Source: Thiohalocapsa sp. PB-PSB1
Lineage (GTDB): Bacteria > Pseudomonadota > Gammaproteobacteria > Chromatiales > Chromatiaceae
Length of the DNA stretch: 64,000 nucleotides
NCBI GenBank assembly: GCA_016745215.1
Contig: CP050890.1
Location: 6,882,001 to 6,946,000, forward strand
Reading direction: 5' to 3'
Shown in pieces: positions 60,372 to 64,000 of the stretch (within the stretch, counting starts at the first letter, position 1; the number at the start of each line of letters is the position of its first letter). Under the pieces are notes generated by a model. That model ran no database searches, was not told where the DNA came from, and saw only the letters and a program-made list of their open reading frames with translations. The position numbers and the translations under genes were made by a program.

Positions 60372-62402
60372 ATGTTGAATCCAAAACATGCTGTCTTGTT
60401 CGAACCCATTAAGATAGGCTCGATCACCGTCAAGAACCGCTACTCGCTTGGCGCAATGACGATCATCGGGATCACCGACGAGTACGGTTGCTACAACCAG
60501 CGCGCGGTGAACTACTATGGAAGCATCGCACGGGGCGGCACGGGGCTGATCGTCACCGGCGCGCATAAAGTCGACAACAGGATAGAGAAGTTTCCGTTGC
60601 CCGGATTCGCAACCTGTGACGTGGATCATAAGAGGTGGGTGGTCAACTCCCGCAGAGTCGTCGAGCAGGTTCACGCTTTTGACGCGAAAATTTTCGCGCA
60701 GATCTCAGCGGGCTTTGGTCGTGGCGTACCCCCCTCACTATTCTTGAATCAAGCGATCTCCGCCTCAGAAAACCCCAACCTGCATGATCCGAGTTTCCAA
60801 CACCGCGGTCTGAGTACAGCAGAGATCCGGGAGATTGTGCAGAAGTTCGGCATCGCCGCCAAGCTGGCACAGCGCGCAGGCTATGATGGCGTCGAGGTGC
60901 ACGCTATCCACGAAGGCTTTCTGCTAGATCAGTTTGCGGTCGCCCATTGGAACAGACGTAACGACCAGTATGGGGGAAGCCTAGAAAACCGTCTCCGGTT
61001 CGCTACAGAGGCGTTGGACGTCATCAAGAAGAGCTGCGGCAACGACTTCCCCGTCACGATGCGCTTCTCTGTCACTACGCGCATGCGCGGTCACGCTCAA
61101 GGCATCCTGCCCGGACAGGACCCGTCTCTGGAGATCGGACGCACACTGGAGGAAGGCCTCGAGGTAGGAAAAATGCTCGAGGATGCCGGCTACGATGCCC
61201 TCAACATCGACGCAGGCAACACTGATGCCCACTACTGGAACCACCCGCCTAACTACTTCGAACCTGGCATGTACCGACCCTTTGGTAAAGCACTGAAGGA
61301 GGTTGTCAAGAAGATTCCAATCTTGATGGCCGGGCGCATGGACGATCCCGAACTGGCCGTGAAGGCGATCGAGGACGGCGAAACCGAGGGTATCACACTT
61401 GCGCGACCGCTCCTGGCCGACCCCGACATCGTCAACAAGATCCGGCGCGGTCGCTGCGAATCGATCCGGCCTTGCCTGTCCTGCCATACAGGCTGCTTGA
61501 CTCATCCTGGCATCGGCGGTGAAACCACCTGCTCTGTGAACCCGGCGATCGCACGAGAGGCAGAGATGGCACTGACGCCGACAATGCGCAAGAAGAAGGT
61601 CGTGGTCGTGGGCGGCGGTCCTGCCGGTATGGAGGCGGCGCGTGTTGCGTCTATGCGGGGGCATGACGTGGTGCTGTTCGAGAAACGGGATAAGCTCGGC
61701 GGCGCACTGATTCCCGCAGGCGTGCCCTGGTTCAAGCAGGATGATGGGAAGCTGCTTGACTGGTACCTCGGCGAGATGGAGCGCAACAAGATCGAGGTAC
61801 GGCTGAACACTGAGGTCAAGAAAGCAATTATCGATGCGGAAGATGCTGACAGCGTCGTCTTCGCCACCGGGGCGAGTCCGAATGAACCCAGCTGGCTGGA
61901 GGGTGGCGATCGGCCCAACGTGCACTTGGCCGAAGATGTCCTGATGCAGCCCGACATCCTCAAGGGTGACACCATAGCGGTGATCGGCGCAGGGCTCCTT
62001 GGAATCGAAACTGCGCTCTGGCTGGCTCAGAAGGGTAAGAACATTATCCTGGTCGAGGCCGCAGAGCACGGCGGCGGCAGCCAACCGGTAGTCTACATAA
62101 ACCTCCAGATGCTTCGAGAACTGGGCGACTTTCACGGCATCGAACGGCGAACCAAGACGAAGATCAAGGCAGTCACGGATCGCGGCATTCTGGTGTACCC
62201 ATCGGACGACAAGGCCGCTACGTTTGAGATCGACTGCGACAGCGTCATTCTGGCCCTCGGCTATGTTTCAAACAAAACGCCCTTCGACGCCATCGCTAAT
62301 GGGCTGGACGTAGAGGACATCTTCAACATCGGCGACAGCCGTAATCCGGGGAACTACCTAACGGCAATTTTCGAGGGCTATGAGATTGGCCGTACACTTT
62401 GA
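60372..62402 (+). CDS. Old yellow enzyme family reductase with [4Fe-4S] and FAD/NAD domains
   Basis: A 676-residue enzyme of the 2,4-dienoyl-CoA reductase/trimethylamine dehydrogenase type. N-terminal FMN barrel (about 1-350), Fe-S cluster cysteines in CLSCHTGC and ETTCSVN, Rossmann GGGPAGMEAARVASMRGHDV and a second nucleotide motif GAGLLGIETALWLA. It would reduce an activated double bond with NAD(P)H. ATG at 60372 is clear. Its 3' end overlaps a cupin remnant. Confidence 0.9.
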   Translation: MLNPKHAVLFEPIKIGSITVKNRYSLGAMTIIGITDEYGCYNQRAVNYYGSIARGGTGLIVTGAHKVDNRIEKFPLPGFATCDVDHKRWVVNSRRVVEQVHAFDAKIFAQISAGFGRGVPPSLFLNQAISASENPNLHDPSFQHRGLSTAEIREIVQKFGIAAKLAQRAGYDGVEVHAIHEGFLLDQFAVAHWNRRNDQYGGSLENRLRFATEALDVIKKSCGNDFPVTMRFSVTTRMRGHAQGILPGQDPSLEIGRTLEEGLEVGKMLEDAGYDALNIDAGNTDAHYWNHPPNYFEPGMYRPFGKALKEVVKKIPILMAGRMDDPELAVKAIEDGETEGITLARPLLADPDIVNKIRRGRCESIRPCLSCHTGCLTHPGIGGETTCSVNPAIAREAEMALTPTMRKKKVVVVGGGPAGMEAARVASMRGHDVVLFEKRDKLGGALIPAGVPWFKQDDGKLLDWYLGEMERNKIEVRLNTEVKKAIIDAEDADSVVFATGASPNEPSWLEGGDRPNVHLAEDVLMQPDILKGDTIAVIGAGLLGIETALWLAQKGKNIILVEAAEHGGGSQPVVYINLQMLRELGDFHGIERRTKTKIKAVTDRGILVYPSDDKAATFEIDCDSVILALGYVSNKTPFDAIANGLDVEDIFNIGDSRNPGNYLTAIFEGYEIGRTL

Positions 62403-62562
62403 GGTAAGCGACGGCACGATCCGACACTTCGGACCCGGCGACGTCACCATCGTTGAAGACACGTCAGGCAAAGGGCATCGCAGCAAAACAGTCGGGGACG
62501 AGACCGCACTGCAGGCTCAGGTGCAGATGCTTGGCGACGATCAGCGTTGCTTGAACGCGTAA
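62398..62562 (+). pseudogene. Second cupin gene, C-terminal part
   Basis: FEVSDGTIRHFGPGDVTIVE and GKGHRSKTVGDETALQ repeat the C-terminal half of the cupin at 59842, ending with a short new tail. It starts inside the last codons of the OYE gene in another frame. With 60221-60358 it makes one cupin gene split around the OYE gene, minus about 30 residues. Confidence 0.85.
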
Positions 62563-62588
62563 ACGAGACATTGGAGACGAGGGCTGAC

Positions 62589-63359
62589 ATGAAATCCTGG
62601 TGTCGCATAGTGCTTGATGGGACAGCTCGTCTTGGTCTGTGTCAGGACGAGGATATCCTGATCCATGAGGGCGACCTGTTTGCCGACCCGGTGCCGACGG
62701 GTCAAAAACTGGATGTACAGGACGCCGAATGGCTCGCGCCGGTTGAACCAAGGCAGTTTCTGGGCCTGTGGAACAACCTGCATGAGGCCATGGTGCACGA
62801 CGGCAACGACCTCCCCATTTCGCCGCTCTATTTCACGAAGCTGGCGGATTGCCTGAATCGACACCAGGGTGACATCCCGGCCCCCAGAGGATACGCAGAC
62901 AAGGTGTTGTTCGAGGCCGAACTGGGGGTGGTGATCGGTCGCGAGTGTTTCCGGCCGCAGCGCGAGGCCATCGACGATTACATCTTCGGCTACACCTGCG
63001 TCAACGACACGACGGCTGCGGAGCCCTTGTTCGAGAACAAGCAATTCCCCCAATGGACACGAGCCAAGAGCTATCCCGGATTCGGCGCGATCGGCCCGTG
63101 GATCGTGCGGGGGATCGAACCGGATGAGTTGCAGGTTCAGGCGTTTCTCGATGGTGAGAAGAAGCAGGACTACCCGGTCAGTGACATGATCTTTTCGCCG
63201 CGCGAGGCGGTCTTTCGCATCGCTAGCGAGATCCGGCTCTACCCCGGTGACGTGATCGCCTGCGGCACATCGGTCGGCGCCTGCTTCATGACGCCGGGCC
63301 AGCAGATCGAGATACGCATCTCCGGGCTGGGCAGCCTGGTGAACCAGTACTCACGATGA
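62589..63359 (+). CDS. Fumarylacetoacetate-hydrolase (FAH) family enzyme
   Basis: A 256-residue protein. FEAELGVVIGRECFRP supplies the metal Glu pair, VNDTTAAEPL the Asp, and DVIACGTSVGACFMTPGQQI the C-terminal strand. FAH proteins hydrolyse C-C bonds in acylpyruvates or isomerise/decarboxylate ring-cleavage products. ATG at 62589 follows GGAGACGAGG; an ATG at 62547 would overlap the cupin remnant. Confidence 0.9.
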   Translation: MKSWCRIVLDGTARLGLCQDEDILIHEGDLFADPVPTGQKLDVQDAEWLAPVEPRQFLGLWNNLHEAMVHDGNDLPISPLYFTKLADCLNRHQGDIPAPRGYADKVLFEAELGVVIGRECFRPQREAIDDYIFGYTCVNDTTAAEPLFENKQFPQWTRAKSYPGFGAIGPWIVRGIEPDELQVQAFLDGEKKQDYPVSDMIFSPREAVFRIASEIRLYPGDVIACGTSVGACFMTPGQQIEIRISGLGSLVNQYSR

Positions 63360-63381
63360 CAAGCATGAAGAGGAAACCACA

Positions 63382-64000
63382 ATGTCAGCACTGAATCCCC
63401 ACCGGGCGAATTTTGCGGCGCCGAGCCTGAAGCGGGCCTTGTCGGCGGGGCCGGCGTTGGCCGCCCGGCTGATCCTTGGGGCCGGTCTGGCCGCTGCGTT
63501 GCTGGCGGCCCTGCCCGCGAATGCGACCGACGACGTGGCGGTCCCCCCGAAGTTCGAGGTCGGGCCGATCCCGCAGTCGATCCTCGACGTGAAGACGGAC
63601 AACGATTTCATCTACGACACCGTGAAGACCATCGCGCCCGAGATCGGTGGCTATGACGACGTCTTTCTGAACGAGGAGGAGACCGTCGCCTACACCACCG
63701 GTCGCGACGGATGGATCTGGAAGGTCGACCTGAAGACCGAGAAGGCCGAGCGCTTCGTCGACGTGCCGGTGATGGCCGCGGGCCTTCACCACATTCCCGG
63801 CGAAACGACCAAGATCATCACCACCAATTCCCGGCGTGGCGGACAGCAATACCCCGAGGGCGAGGAGGTGGGACTGTACACCCTCGATCTCGCCACCAAG
63901 GAGGTGACCGCGCTGGTCACGCGGGTGCCGCACTACGATGATCCCATCGAGCCGACGGTGATTCCCATCGACCAGCAGGAGCGCGTGCGCGTGGACTCGC
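63382..64000 (+). CDS. Exported SGL/SMP-30-like beta-propeller, partial
   Basis: The frame runs off the window after 206 codons. A long signal peptide (LILGAGLAAALLAALPANA) precedes a propeller start with YDDVFLNEEETVAYTTGRDG and WKVDLKTEK, typical of strictosidine-synthase/gluconolactonase-like proteins that hydrolyse lactones or act on cyclic substrates. GAGGAAA RBS before the ATG. Closes the visible operon and again carries an export signal. Confidence 0.75.
   Translation, partial: MSALNPHRANFAAPSLKRALSAGPALAARLILGAGLAAALLAALPANATDDVAVPPKFEVGPIPQSILDVKTDNDFIYDTVKTIAPEIGGYDDVFLNEEETVAYTTGRDGWIWKVDLKTEKAERFVDVPVMAAGLHHIPGETTKIITTNSRRGGQQYPEGEEVGLYTLDLATKEVTALVTRVPHYDDPIEPTVIPIDQQERVRVDS

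Overview
The window looks like a high-GC gammaproteobacterium, most likely a purple sulfur bacterium or close relative (Chromatiales). The basis is inference from protein style: a VPLPA-CTERM exported protein, SulP and PMA1-type pumps, a LysM/PPK2 neighbourhood and many REP-associated transposase scars. No rRNA or tRNA was found, so taxonomy is not fixed by the sequence.

Layout. 1-3.4 kb: repeat array, transposase remnants and one VPLPA-CTERM gene. 3.4-9.2 kb: mostly minus-strand exported enzymes (Asp-nucleophile alpha/beta hydrolase, two DsbA-fold/HCCA-isomerase-like proteins, a GGCT-fold protein) with a divergent AraC regulator. 9.2-23.5 kb: a 165-bp MITE with intact target duplication, an APC permease, a glutathionylspermidine-amidase-like protein, an OprB porin, a porin-like gene broken by an amber codon, two tandem arylsulfatases, small exported proteins, an antitoxin remnant and a DUF29 protein. 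23.5-25.1 kb: remnants of a transposase, an alpha/beta hydrolase and a decarboxylase. 25.1-30.3 kb: two hybrid histidine kinases, a LuxR-type response regulator and a receiver that has lost its phospho-acceptor. 31-41 kb: a run of exported catabolic enzymes, three with Tat signals (aconitase X large subunit, BKACE/DUF849, SDR), then an M20 amidohydrolase and two near-identical alpha/beta hydrolase genes in 1.16-kb direct repeats around a choloylglycine-hydrolase-like gene. 42.9-50.2 kb: a tight ion/energy operon (SulP, broken ParB-like gene, LysM, proton ATPase, PPK2, membrane protein). 50.4-56.5 kb: IS200-type and REP-associated transposase elements, duplicated segments, a second OprB porin and an AraC regulator. 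57-64 kb: a second catabolic operon (ThDP decarboxylase, SDR, cupin, Fe-S old-yellow-enzyme, FAH-family hydrolase, exported SGL-like propeller).

How it may fit together (inference): OprB porins admit a substrate. Exported sulfatases, hydrolases, AcnX, BKACE and SDR act outside the cytoplasm, and the ThDP enzyme, SDR, OYE and FAH hydrolase finish inside. A shared palindrome near the LuxR regulator also lies upstream of the ThDP operon, and an AraC-like composite box recurs upstream of several genes, so the two catabolic blocks may be co-regulated. The island is heavily duplicated and decaying: pieces of the decarboxylase, AcnX small subunit, hydrolase, cupin and AraC genes lie elsewhere in the window, and four disrupted genes carry TGA where tryptophan is expected.
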